The notes below the pieces were generated by a model that saw only the letters and a list, made by a program, of their open reading frames with translations, did no database searches and was not told the origin of the DNA. From the NCBI GenBank assembly GCA_050730675.1, contig JBOHNM010000120.1, forward strand, positions 1 through 12,612: DNA of 12,612 nt, in the 5' to 3' direction. Numbering within the stretch: the first letter of the stretch is position 1; every line of letters starts with the position of its first letter. Positions 5,287 through 12,257 of this stretch are shown in pieces. Made by a program: the position numbers and the translations under genes. The DNA comes from JBOHNM01 sp050730675 (GTDB lineage Bacteria; Planctomycetota; Phycisphaerae; Phycisphaerales; UBA1924).

Positions 5287-5760
5287 TTTGCTTCCCCTGT
5301 GGCACCACTTCGCACGGTGTCGCACAACTCCGCAAAAACCAAGCGTTTGTTGCAGTCCCCTGCGCTGTTGGGGAGAGGGCTTGATCGTCGCCCCCTTCGC
5401 ACCGAGTCGCATGGACTCGTCCCCTAGTTGCTGTTTTTGCGGGGAGTGCGTGGCTGTGTCATTGGTGCCCGTTACATCCCAATTTCAAAGTTCTGGGAGC
5501 CTTTGGTTCCGAGGGTTGCCGCAGGCGCATACGGGTGGCCGCGAGGCGCAGGCTCCGGCGCGAGCGTGGGTGTCCGACCTGCGGGTACTCTCCCCGTGAA
5601 CTTTCCTCTGCGGCCGTCTGGCCCGAGTGGGGAGGCAGGTGGGATGGATCGACGGCCGAGGCGTCCTCGTCGAAGTTGAAACAGTTGAACTCGATTGTGG
5701 TTACACCGAACGTCGGGGTCGTGCAAACGTCCTGCCCAATCGCGCCCCAAGGAGCCCGTC
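5287..5760. other. Gene-free stretch downstream of tRNA-Arg
   Basis: I see no intact gene in these 474 bases. The open frames have no ribosome sites and no family match. Two things stand out. A 10-bp perfect inverted repeat, CCGCAAAAAC (5330-5339)/GTTTTTGCGG (5433-5442), lies just past the tRNA. A decayed zinc-ribbon-like coding remnant lies at about 5520-5640. The 3' side of a tRNA gene is a common insertion site for integrative elements, but no repeated tRNA end or integrase is visible. Confidence 0.5.
5520..5640 (+). pseudogene. Possible remnant of a planctomycete zinc-ribbon tail
   Basis: The frame through 5535 reads RRRLRRERGCPTCGYSPREL, then SSAAVWPEWGG. Planctomycete proteins very often end in an Arg-rich stretch followed by a CPxCGYxLxG...CPECG zinc ribbon. 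Here the first CPxC is intact while the second reads WPEW, as if both Cys codons (TGC) had become TGG. Upstream sequence in this frame has no start or recognisable domain. I infer a decayed gene end; a chance match in GC-rich DNA cannot be excluded. Confidence 0.35.
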
Positions 5761-6360
5761 ATGCAAGGCGAGTCGCAAGTAAATGGAATGAATGAACGAG
5801 TTGAAAAGCTGGAGCGAGAGTTGGCGCGGTCGCAGCGGAGCAACCGCCTCTGGAAGTGCGCCATGCTCGTTGTCGTAGCAGGCACGGGCCTTGCGATCGC
5901 CTCCGGAGTAGGACGCGGGCAGCCCGAGCAGAGGGAGTTGACGGTGGGCACGCTCATCGTTGATGACGGCTCCGGACGCGGGCGAGTGACGGTGAGGAAC
6001 GAGAAGGATGGGCCGACGATCACGATGTTCGACTCCAAGATGAAGTCGCGGTTGGTGCTCGGCGCTGGTACTGAGAAGGCGTCCCTTACGTTCGTCGGCG
6101 AGGGTGACAAGCCAAGGGTCGTTTTGGACGGGACGGCCGCTGGATCGTGGCTGCGGTTTTGCGATACCGAGGGAGATGCACGCCTGTCGCTCGGGCGAGA
6201 CACCGGGCTTGCCAAGCTGACCTTCGCGTACAAGGGCGAGAAGCAGGCGGAGTTGAGGGCGTTCCAAAATGAACCGTTCAAGGGCACAAAGTTGCCCGGG
6301 CCGAACCCATCCATCATGCTCTATGACGAAAATGGCCGCATGAAGTGGGGCGAACAGTAG
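5761..6360 (+). CDS. Membrane-anchored protein with repeated beta-strand units, function unknown
   Basis: A 199-residue protein. Residues about 8-30 (GMNERVEKLERELARSQRS) look like a short coiled coil. Residues 32-51 form one transmembrane helix (LWKCAMLVVVAGTGLAIASG). The remainder is about six units of 19-30 residues that each end in a turn such as DxxGxxR: LIVDDGSGRGRVTV, ITMFDSKMKSRLVL, LTFVGEGDKPRVVL, LRFCDTEGDARLSL, LTFAYKGEKQAEL and IMLYDENGRMKWG. Such repeats would stack as a small beta-solenoid or propeller-like sheet outside the membrane. Similar proteins occur in planctomycetes without known function. The start at ATG 5761 is well supported by AAGGAG (5749-5754) 6 bases upstream. 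It is a lone gene between the tRNA region and modA. Confidence 0.78.
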   Translation: MQGESQVNGMNERVEKLERELARSQRSNRLWKCAMLVVVAGTGLAIASGVGRGQPEQRELTVGTLIVDDGSGRGRVTVRNEKDGPTITMFDSKMKSRLVLGAGTEKASLTFVGEGDKPRVVLDGTAAGSWLRFCDTEGDARLSLGRDTGLAKLTFAYKGEKQAELRAFQNEPFKGTKLPGPNPSIMLYDENGRMKWGEQ

Positions 6361-6488
6361 CGATAGCTTTCCTGTTGTTCCGCGCCGCGCGGTCACGCGC
6401 TTGGTCCGGCGCAATGGGAGAATTTCATTGGCGGCCACGTCTAGTTTTCGCGGGAGGTCCTGCGGAATCCGGCGGAATGCGCTGGGCA

Positions 6489-6494
6489 TACTGT
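6489..6494 (+). promoter_or_regulatory. TACTGT: candidate leaderless -10 box of modA
   Basis: TACTGT ends exactly 7 bases before the modA ATG at 6502, so transcription would start at or beside the first codon. No Shine-Dalgarno is visible. The -35 region is not recognisable. No ModE-like site or molybdenum-cofactor riboswitch was seen upstream in 6361-6501. Confidence 0.4.
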
Positions 6495-6501
6495 TGGCGC
6501 G

Positions 6502-7359
6502 ATGGGCACGAGCAGGATTTTTCCATGCACGATGATGGCGCGAGCGGCGATGCTGCTGGTGCTGGTCATCGCGGGGCTCGGTGCGGTGACGGGCGTTGGC
6601 TGTGAGAAGAAGCCGGCGGCCTCGGGTTCCAATCAATTGACCGTACTGGCCGCGGCTTCGCTGGCGGACGCTTTTCGTGAAGTCGGCGCGGCGTTTGAGG
6701 CGACGGCCCTCTCGACGAAGGTGGAATTCAGCTTCGGCGGCTCGAACCAGCTCAGGACCCAACTGGAAAACGGTGCGTCTGGGGGCGTGTTCGCATCGGC
6801 CGACCGCAAGCAGATGGACGCGGCCGTTGTGTCCAAGGTTGTGGATGCGTCCACGGTTCGCGTTTTTGCCCGCAACCGGCTGGCGTTGATCGTGCCCAAG
6901 AGCAACCCGGCGGGCATCAAGAGCCTGTCCGATCTTGCCCGCCCCGGTCTCAAGATCGTCGTCGCCGACAAGGCGGTGCCGGTGGGGAACTACACACGGC
7001 AGATGCTCGCCAAGGCGGGAGAGGCTTCCGAGTTTGGCCCGTCGTTTGTGAGCGCCTTTGACGCCAATACCGTCTCGCGGGAGGAAAATGTGGCGGCTGT
7101 TGTCGCGAAGATCGCGCTCAACGAGGCCGATGCGGGGATCGCATACGCGAGCGATGCGGCCGGGAGCAACGGACCGAAGCTCACTGTCCTGCTCCTTCCT
7201 GCCGCCCTTGAGCAGCAGGCGGAGTACGTCTGCGCCGTCATCACACGGGCGCCCGATCCGAAGCTCGCGCAGCGGTTCATTGATTTTCTGGTTTCGAAGG
7301 ATGCGAGTGCGATCCTGTCCAAGCGCGGGTTCATGGGGCCTGACGCGGGGTCTCGGTGA
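6502..7359 (+). CDS. modA: Molybdate ABC transporter substrate-binding lipoprotein
   Basis: A 285-residue periplasmic binding protein. A hydrophobic export signal (residues 12-33) ends in TGVGC, a plausible though non-ideal lipobox with C34. The ModA blocks are in order: LTVLAAASLADAF (45-57), FSFGGSNQL (76-84), GGVFASAD (94-101), PVGNYTRQ (160-167) and EENVAAVVAKIALNEADAGIAYASDA (194-219). S53, S81 and Y215 correspond to oxyanion contacts in E. coli ModA (Ser12, Ser39, Tyr170). It captures molybdate (possibly tungstate) and delivers it to ModB. ATG 6502 is used; internal ATGs at 6532 and 6535 would also keep the signal sequence. The stop overlaps the modB start by four bases, so the two are translationally coupled. 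Confidence 0.94.
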   Translation: MGTSRIFPCTMMARAAMLLVLVIAGLGAVTGVGCEKKPAASGSNQLTVLAAASLADAFREVGAAFEATALSTKVEFSFGGSNQLRTQLENGASGGVFASADRKQMDAAVVSKVVDASTVRVFARNRLALIVPKSNPAGIKSLSDLARPGLKIVVADKAVPVGNYTRQMLAKAGEASEFGPSFVSAFDANTVSREENVAAVVAKIALNEADAGIAYASDAAGSNGPKLTVLLLPAALEQQAEYVCAVITRAPDPKLAQRFIDFLVSKDASAILSKRGFMGPDAGSR

Positions 7360-8189
7360 TTCCGGGGGGCTCAACAGCCGGGCGTCCCAGCGGCTTGACG
7401 GCGCAGCGCCGTCAAACGATTCCGATGATACTGGCGCTCCCGCTGCTGCTCCTGCTCGTAGTGCCGGTGGTGATGCTGATCGTGCGGACGACGCCGCGAG
7501 CGATCATTGCTGAGTTGCAGGATCGTGAGACGCTCCAGGCGATCGGCCTCAGTCTCGGCACGAGCACCGCAGCATTGATCGTGTCAGTCGTGCTCGGCTC
7601 GCCGCTGGCGTACTGGCTAGCCCGCACGAAGTCGAGGGCGGCGACCGTCGTTGAAGCACTGGTCGATCTTCCGACGGTGCTTCCACCCGCGGTGGCGGGT
7701 GTGGCCCTGCTGCTCACTTTGGGGCGCAACAGCCTTTTCGGCGGCTGGTTGAACGCGATGGGCATCGAGATCGCCTTCACTCCGGTTGCGGTGGTCATTG
7801 CGCAGGTGTTTGTGGCCTCTCCGTATTTCGTCCGAGCCGCCCGGGCCGGGTTCGCCTCGGTTGACGTAGCGCAGCGGGAAGCGGCGATCAATCTCGGCGC
7901 CTCACGATGGACGGAGTTCCGCAGCGTGCTTGCGCCGCTCGCCGCACCGTCGCTGGGCGCGGGCGCGGCGATGTGCTGGAGCCGGGCAGTGGGGGAATTC
8001 GGCGCGACGATCATCTTCGCGGGCAACTTTCCCGGTCGCACGCAGACGATGCCTCTGGCCGTCTACATCGGCTTTGAGAACGGGCTGGACCGAGCGCTGG
8101 TGCTCTCAACGGTGCTGGTCGGCCTCTCGCTGGTGGTGTTGCTCGGCGTGCGCCTGACGGGCTGGCGGCTGCCGGGACCGCTCAATTGA
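7356..8189 (+). CDS. modB: Molybdate ABC transporter permease
   Basis: A 277-residue inner-membrane permease with about five or six transmembrane helices (26-44, 62-90, 104-123, 141-160, 200-222, 246-266). It has the ModB/CysT hallmarks LPTVLPPAVAG (105-115), the EAA loop EAAINLGASRWTEF (175-188) that contacts the ATPase, and GEFGATIIFAGNFPGRTQTMPLAVY (213-237). It forms the homodimeric channel of the ModABC importer. The GTG at 7356 overlaps the modA stop (GTGA), a standard coupling arrangement; an ATG at 7425 immediately before the first helix is an alternative. No modC follows: the next gene converges from the other strand 107 bases later, so the ATPase must come from elsewhere. Confidence 0.94.
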   Translation: MIPGGSTAGRPSGLTAQRRQTIPMILALPLLLLLVVPVVMLIVRTTPRAIIAELQDRETLQAIGLSLGTSTAALIVSVVLGSPLAYWLARTKSRAATVVEALVDLPTVLPPAVAGVALLLTLGRNSLFGGWLNAMGIEIAFTPVAVVIAQVFVASPYFVRAARAGFASVDVAQREAAINLGASRWTEFRSVLAPLAAPSLGAGAAMCWSRAVGEFGATIIFAGNFPGRTQTMPLAVYIGFENGLDRALVLSTVLVGLSLVVLLGVRLTGWRLPGPLN

Positions 8190-8296
8190 TCGTGAGGCGA
8201 TGTCCGATCGCGCGGCCGCCATCATGGCTCGCGATTTCACAGTTCTCAAGCTCGTCGCGACCGATAGGTCGGTGTTCGCTCAAACCGCCCGCCGGC

Positions 8297-9202
8297 CTAC
8301 GGGCAGCCCTCGAAGAAACGAGCGAGGAAGAGGACAATGTCGTCAACCGAAACCTGGTTGTCCGGAGGGCCGGTTGCGCCCACGCCGGTCAGGTCGGCCA
8401 TTGCCAGGTTGTTGTTGAAGAACGCGTCGAGAAACGCGACGATATCGTCTGCGGTCAGTTGGGTATCCGGCCCGGTCGTGCCTCCGACGCCCGCAACATC
8501 GGCGATGCCGCAGCGCACCGTCACGGTGGCCGCGGCACTGATGACCGTCGCGCACAGGTTGGACACCACGCAGTCGTATGACCCCGCGTTTGCGGCCTGT
8601 GTATTGGTGATGTCGAACGTCGAAGCCGTAGCGCCGTTGATGTTGACGCCGCCCTTGCGCCACTGGTAAGCGGCCGGGCTGCCGTCGGGGAGGGCGGCGG
8701 CGATGCTGAGCATGGCGCCGTCGTGCAGGTTGACGATCACGGGCCTTGGTTGCGCGCTGATGACCGGTCGCGCGATGATCTGGATCTTGTTGCCGAGCCC
8801 GGTGTGGTAGCGGCACTGGTAGTAGAAGCTGCCGATCCCGCCGGCGGTCGGCGTGAGCACGAAGCTCGTGCGTCCGCACACGCTGCACGTATCACCCTGG
8901 GTGTAGCTTCCGACCGAACCGTCGGTGAGTTCAACGCCGCCGAAGCCACCGAAAGAATCGGTGGTGAGGTACAGAGGATGGAAATCGGAGACGGACGCGC
9001 AGTTGAAGGTGTAGGTGTTGCCTTCGACCAGCTTGATGATGGGGCGGTCGGAGCCGTCGACGCGGTAGACAAAGCTGGGATTGGAGAAATTGAACGTGCG
9101 CGAGTTGCCGGCGCAGATGGTGACTTGAGCATGGGCCATGCCGACGGGAACCATGAACGCAAGCGCCGCGATCGAGTTGGCGAACGAACTGGTCACGGTC
9201 AT
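8297..9202 (-). CDS. Secreted cupredoxin-like, Ig-like and dockerin-type protein
   Basis: A 301-residue secreted modular protein. Residues 1-25 are a signal peptide (FMVPVGMAHA end). Residues 26-145 resemble a plastocyanin/azurin-like cupredoxin: H75 in SDFHPLYL, C130 and H133 in FYYQCRYHTGLGNKIQI give the His/Cys/His copper ligands. The axial Met expected a few residues later is absent (Leu135 or Asn138 stands there). Residues 147-229 form an Ig-like domain (YQWRKGG, AGSYDCVVSN). Residues 231-301 hold two dockerin-like Ca-loop repeats, TTGPDTQLTADDIVAFLDAFF and ATGPPDNQVSVDDIVLFLARFF, closing with EGCP. This is the 'GC-type dockerin' tail seen in Phycisphaerae, thought to be a sorting or anchoring signal. 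ATG 9202 is chosen because it starts the signal peptide; a longer frame to 9415 adds unlikely sequence. Function is unknown. Confidence 0.85.
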   Translation of the reverse strand: MTVTSSFANSIAALAFMVPVGMAHAQVTICAGNSRTFNFSNPSFVYRVDGSDRPIIKLVEGNTYTFNCASVSDFHPLYLTTDSFGGFGGVELTDGSVGSYTQGDTCSVCGRTSFVLTPTAGGIGSFYYQCRYHTGLGNKIQIIARPVISAQPRPVIVNLHDGAMLSIAAALPDGSPAAYQWRKGGVNINGATASTFDITNTQAANAGSYDCVVSNLCATVISAAATVTVRCGIADVAGVGGTTGPDTQLTADDIVAFLDAFFNNNLAMADLTGVGATGPPDNQVSVDDIVLFLARFFEGCP

Positions 9203-9564
9203 TGCTCCAGAGCCAAAGCTCACCCTGAGATCGTAAGTGCCATGAGTCGGGGCGCACACCAACATTGCATGCGAGGTTCGGTGCTGGTCAAGTATCGGTG
9301 ATCCCGCACAGATCGGCAACCGTTCGAGGTCATATGCGGTGACGAAGGGGGCCGAAGGTCCCGGAGATTCGGTGGAATTACCCGTGTCACCGGGAGTGCT
9401 CGCTGCGGCACACATGGCCTGGTCGCGAATAACGCGAACCCGCGGGACTGGCCGCAGGACGTGAACTGCGTCAGAAAGTTCAGGTGCGACGCGCCGAGCC
9501 CACGAAAGAAACTCCCGGCGGGCTCACAGTTGCGGCATTGCCGAATGGGAGTACCTTCAGATAC
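9203..9564. other. Divergent intergenic region between the dockerin and beta-helix genes
   Basis: I see no supported gene in these 362 bases; open frames that extend the two neighbours into it look non-coding. On the minus side TACGAT (9230-9235) could be a -10 box, giving a leader of about 20 bases for the dockerin gene. On the plus side TTGCGG (9530-9535) and TACCTT (9552-9557) form a candidate promoter for the beta-helix gene. Confidence 0.4.
9530..9557 (+). promoter_or_regulatory. Candidate leaderless promoter of the beta-helix gene
   Basis: TTGCGG at 9530-9535 and TACCTT at 9552-9557 are 16 bases apart, and TACCTT ends exactly 7 bases before the ATG at 9565. Transcription would start at or beside the first codon. 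GGAG at 9548-9551 is 13 bases from the ATG, too far for a normal ribosome site. Confidence 0.4.
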
Positions 9565-10710
9565 ATGAGCACCAATCTCATCGTTCGCGGCACGCGTGCA
9601 TCCAGGTTTCTGCCGGTGGCTGTCGCCGCGCTGGTGACGGCGGTGGGGGTATCGGTCGCCGGTCCGCTCACACCGCCGGCAGGGCCGGTTTCGTCTACGT
9701 CCAAGACGCTTCAGGAAGTGGAGCCGCGGATCGCGATCAACTCCACCAACACGCCCGGCGATGTCGACAGCCTGTTCCGGATCTCGCAGTCCGGGTCGTA
9801 CTACCTGACGGGAAATCTGGTCGGCGTCAGCGGCAAGTCAGGGATCGAGGTTGCCGCGGCTGGTGTGACGATCGATTTCATGGGCTTCACGCTCACGGGT
9901 GTGGCGGGCTCGCTGGACGGGATCAAGGAATCAGGCGGTCAGGCGCAGATTACGCTCCGCAACGGCTCGTTGATCGGCTGGGGCGGGCGCGGGGTGATGC
10001 TGACGAATTCTTCGGCGATTGTGGAGGGACTTTCCGCGGGCGGCAACGCGAGCAACGGCATCGATGTGGGAACCAACAGTGTTGTGCGGTCGTGCATCGC
10101 CAAGTCCAACACCCTTGATGGCATCCAGGTAGGAACCGCGAGCGTGGTCGTCGAGTGCTCGTCCGCGGGGAATGGCGGTCACGGGATCTCGGCGAACTCG
10201 CGATGCACAGTTTCGAAGTGCGCCGCGGAGGGGAACACGGGCAGCGGGATCGTCAGTAGTTTCGGGACGCTCATCACCGAATGCTCGTCGGGCTCCAACA
10301 CGCTCGCGGGCATCTCGGTTTCGCAGGGCTGCACCGTCTCCAGGTGCCAGGTATCGTTCAATACCGGGGACGGCATCTCAACGGGCAATGACGGCTTGAT
10401 CATCGGCAACGCGTGCGACAACAGCGGCAACGGGGCCGGCGTCGGGGCGGGAATCCTCGCGAGCAGTTCGGACAACCGGATCGAGGGCAACAGTTGCACC
10501 GACGGCGATTACGGTATCCGGATCACGGCCAGCGGCAACATTGTCATGCGGAACACCTGCGCGGGCAACATCACCAGCAACTGGGAGATCGCGATCGGCA
10601 ACGCGGTGGCGCCGATCGTGACGGCCGCGACCAACGGCGCGGCGATCAGCGGGAATACGTACGCGGGCCCCTTCGGCTCGACGGACCCGCACGCGAATTT
10701 CACGTATTGA
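9565..10710 (+). CDS. Secreted right-handed parallel beta-helix protein
   Basis: A 381-residue secreted protein. Residues 1-33 form a signal peptide with a hydrophobic core (FLPVAVAALVTAVGVSVAG). Residues 53-120 hold the planctomycete entry module (EPRIAINS, SGSYYLTGNLVGV, VTIDFMGFTLTG, SLDGI). Residues about 125-360 are repeating coils of about 22 residues with the pattern SNGIDVGTNSVVRSCIA, LDGIQVGTASVVVECSS, GHGISANSRCTVSKCAA, GSGIVSS and so on, typical of a pectate-lyase-like or NosD-like solenoid. A Cys recurs on one face of several coils. The end, DPHANFTY, matches the closing motif of related planctomycete proteins. Members may bind or cleave polysaccharide, but no catalytic residues can be assigned. 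ATG 9565 begins the signal peptide. It converges with the efflux gene 26 bases away. Confidence 0.86.
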   Translation: MSTNLIVRGTRASRFLPVAVAALVTAVGVSVAGPLTPPAGPVSSTSKTLQEVEPRIAINSTNTPGDVDSLFRISQSGSYYLTGNLVGVSGKSGIEVAAAGVTIDFMGFTLTGVAGSLDGIKESGGQAQITLRNGSLIGWGGRGVMLTNSSAIVEGLSAGGNASNGIDVGTNSVVRSCIAKSNTLDGIQVGTASVVVECSSAGNGGHGISANSRCTVSKCAAEGNTGSGIVSSFGTLITECSSGSNTLAGISVSQGCTVSRCQVSFNTGDGISTGNDGLIIGNACDNSGNGAGVGAGILASSSDNRIEGNSCTDGDYGIRITASGNIVMRNTCAGNITSNWEIAIGNAVAPIVTAATNGAAISGNTYAGPFGSTDPHANFTY

Positions 10711-10736
10711 GCCGTGGCGGGTTGTACGCGATGTCA

Positions 10737-12248
10737 TCAAGGGACTGCCGCGGCGCCTGTCGGTCCGCCCACGCCACCGGTGGATGCTTCGTCCCATCCC
10801 CCGCCGAGTGCCTTATAGAGCGCCACGAGATCGGACGCGACGGCGGTTTCGCTGGCCGCGAGGGCGGCTTCGGTGAGGTAGAGCTGACGCTGGGCGGTGA
10901 GGACGTTGAGGAAGTCGGTTTTGCCAGCGCTGTAGAGTTCGAGCGAGAGGGTGACGGCCTGCGTGTTCGCCTGGACCGATTCAACGAGGAGATTGCGGCG
11001 CTCCTGCTCGCGGGTGAAGTTGACCAGCGCGGTCTCGACGTCGCGGAGTGCCCCGAGGACGGTGGACTTGTACGCGATGAGCGTTTCGTCCGCGACTGCC
11101 TTCTGGCGTTCGAGCGTGCCGGTGAGACGCCCGCCCTGGAAGATCGGAATGCTGACGGCGGGGCCGATGGCCCAGAAGCGGTTGGCGAGTGTGCCGAGAG
11201 AAACGACGGTGTCGCCCTGCGTCCCGAACGTTCCGGTGAGCGAGAACTTCGGATAGAAATCCGCCTGCGCCACGCCGACCAGCGCGGTGGCTGCATGGAG
11301 GTCGGCGTCGGCCCGGCGGATATCCGGGCGGCGCCGCAGCAGGTCCGACGGGAGCCCGACAGGGATCGTGCCGGGCGGGTTGGGAAGCGGCGCTTCGGGA
11401 GCGAGTTCGGCGACAAGGGCCGCGGGCTCCTGCCCGAGCAGGAGGCTGATCGCGTAGATCGCCGAGCGGGCTTGGGCTTCGAACGCGGGGATCTGCGATG
11501 CGGTCGCGGTGGTCTGCGCCTTGGCGTTGGCGACGTCGAGGGCGCTCACGAATCCGGCGTCGAAGCGTTCTTGTGTCAGGTCGAGCGTTTGCTGCTGCGC
11601 GGTGAGGTTGCGCCGGGCAATATCGAGTTGGCGCTGAGCGCCGCGGAGATCGAAGTAGTCTGCGGCCACCTCGCCACAGAGCGAGACCAGGAGCGTGTCG
11701 CGATCGAAGACCGTGGATTGGACCTGCGCATTGGCCGCTTCGACGCCCCGGCGGGTGCCGCCGAAGACGTCGATCTCCCACGTGGCGTCGAAGCCCGCGA
11801 CGAAGAGGCTATTGGTGGAGGCGGGGCGGTCGGCGAACGCGCCGGGCGTGCGGGCCCGCGTCGCCGAGGCGTTGCCGTCGATGGAGGGGTAGAGGCCGCT
11901 GGCGGCGATGTCGGTCGCGGCGCGGGCCTCGCGGATGCGGGCCTCGGCCTGCGCGAGAGTGAGGTTGGCGACGCGTGCCCGTGTGATGAGGCTGGTGAGC
12001 AGGGGGTCGTCGAACTGGTCCCACCATGCGGCGATATTCGGGCGGCCTGCGACGGGCCTGCTGGAAATGCCGGCGCTGTCGCCGGTCGGGAGTGAATCCC
12101 ATCCGTCGGGTGATGAGGCGCCCGGAGATTGGTAGTCCGGGCCGACCATGCATCCGCCCACCAGCGCCGCGGTGCACGCGAGGAACGCCGCGAAGGATCG
12201 TTGTCGATTTGGTCGTCCTCGAAATGTCCTGTCAGAAGAGAGCCTCAT
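10737..12248 (-). CDS. NodT/OprM-family outer-membrane efflux lipoprotein
   Basis: A 503-residue TolC-like outer-membrane factor. The signal peptide ends in a lipobox LVGGC with lipidated C33, followed by MVGPDYQSP, which is the usual start of this family. Hallmarks include WWDQFDDPLLTSLITRA (about 75-91), NLTLAQAEARIREARA, WEIDVFGGTRRGVEAA, LLRRRPDIRRADADLHAATALVGVAQADFYPKFSLTG and IPIFQGGRLTG. These are two OEP repeats whose coiled coils and strands build the trimeric channel-tunnel. It exports substrates passed by an inner-membrane pump. It starts 9 bases after the stop of a MacB-like permease; the run AAGGCGG over that stop can serve as its ribosome site. The two are one operon and form part of a tripartite pump. 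Substrate unknown. Confidence 0.95.
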   Translation of the reverse strand: MRLSSDRTFRGRPNRQRSFAAFLACTAALVGGCMVGPDYQSPGASSPDGWDSLPTGDSAGISSRPVAGRPNIAAWWDQFDDPLLTSLITRARVANLTLAQAEARIREARAATDIAASGLYPSIDGNASATRARTPGAFADRPASTNSLFVAGFDATWEIDVFGGTRRGVEAANAQVQSTVFDRDTLLVSLCGEVAADYFDLRGAQRQLDIARRNLTAQQQTLDLTQERFDAGFVSALDVANAKAQTTATASQIPAFEAQARSAIYAISLLLGQEPAALVAELAPEAPLPNPPGTIPVGLPSDLLRRRPDIRRADADLHAATALVGVAQADFYPKFSLTGTFGTQGDTVVSLGTLANRFWAIGPAVSIPIFQGGRLTGTLERQKAVADETLIAYKSTVLGALRDVETALVNFTREQERRNLLVESVQANTQAVTLSLELYSAGKTDFLNVLTAQRQLYLTEAALAASETAVASDLVALYKALGGGWDEASTGGVGGPTGAAAVP

Positions 12249-12257
12249 TGTGCCGCC

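Noticed and set aside
3765..5402. A 545-codon minus-strand frame covering CPBP, bS20 antisense frame and the tRNA
   Set aside because: Only its last 285 codons match a family (CPBP). The upstream part runs through the rpsT gene in another frame, the terminator and the tRNA; the 'GEGTRTPNLLIRSQ' string is the well-known spurious translation of a tRNA.
6361..6501. Molybdenum-cofactor riboswitch or ModE site before modA
   Set aside because: The gap is only about 140 bases and I found neither the paired helices of the riboswitch nor a ModE-like dyad.
5701..7374. A 557-codon minus-strand frame opposite modA and the gene at 5761
   Set aside because: Antisense shadow; no recognisable domain, while the opposite strand encodes ModA clearly.
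8200..8418. Small frame after modB as a possible modC start
   Set aside because: Only a four-residue likeness (RDFT) to ModC N-termini; no Walker A follows, and it runs into the antisense of the dockerin gene.
10413..12095. A 560-codon plus-strand frame opposite the NodT gene
   Set aside because: Composition (Arg, Gly, Glu rich) is that of an antisense shadow, and it overlaps two well-supported genes.
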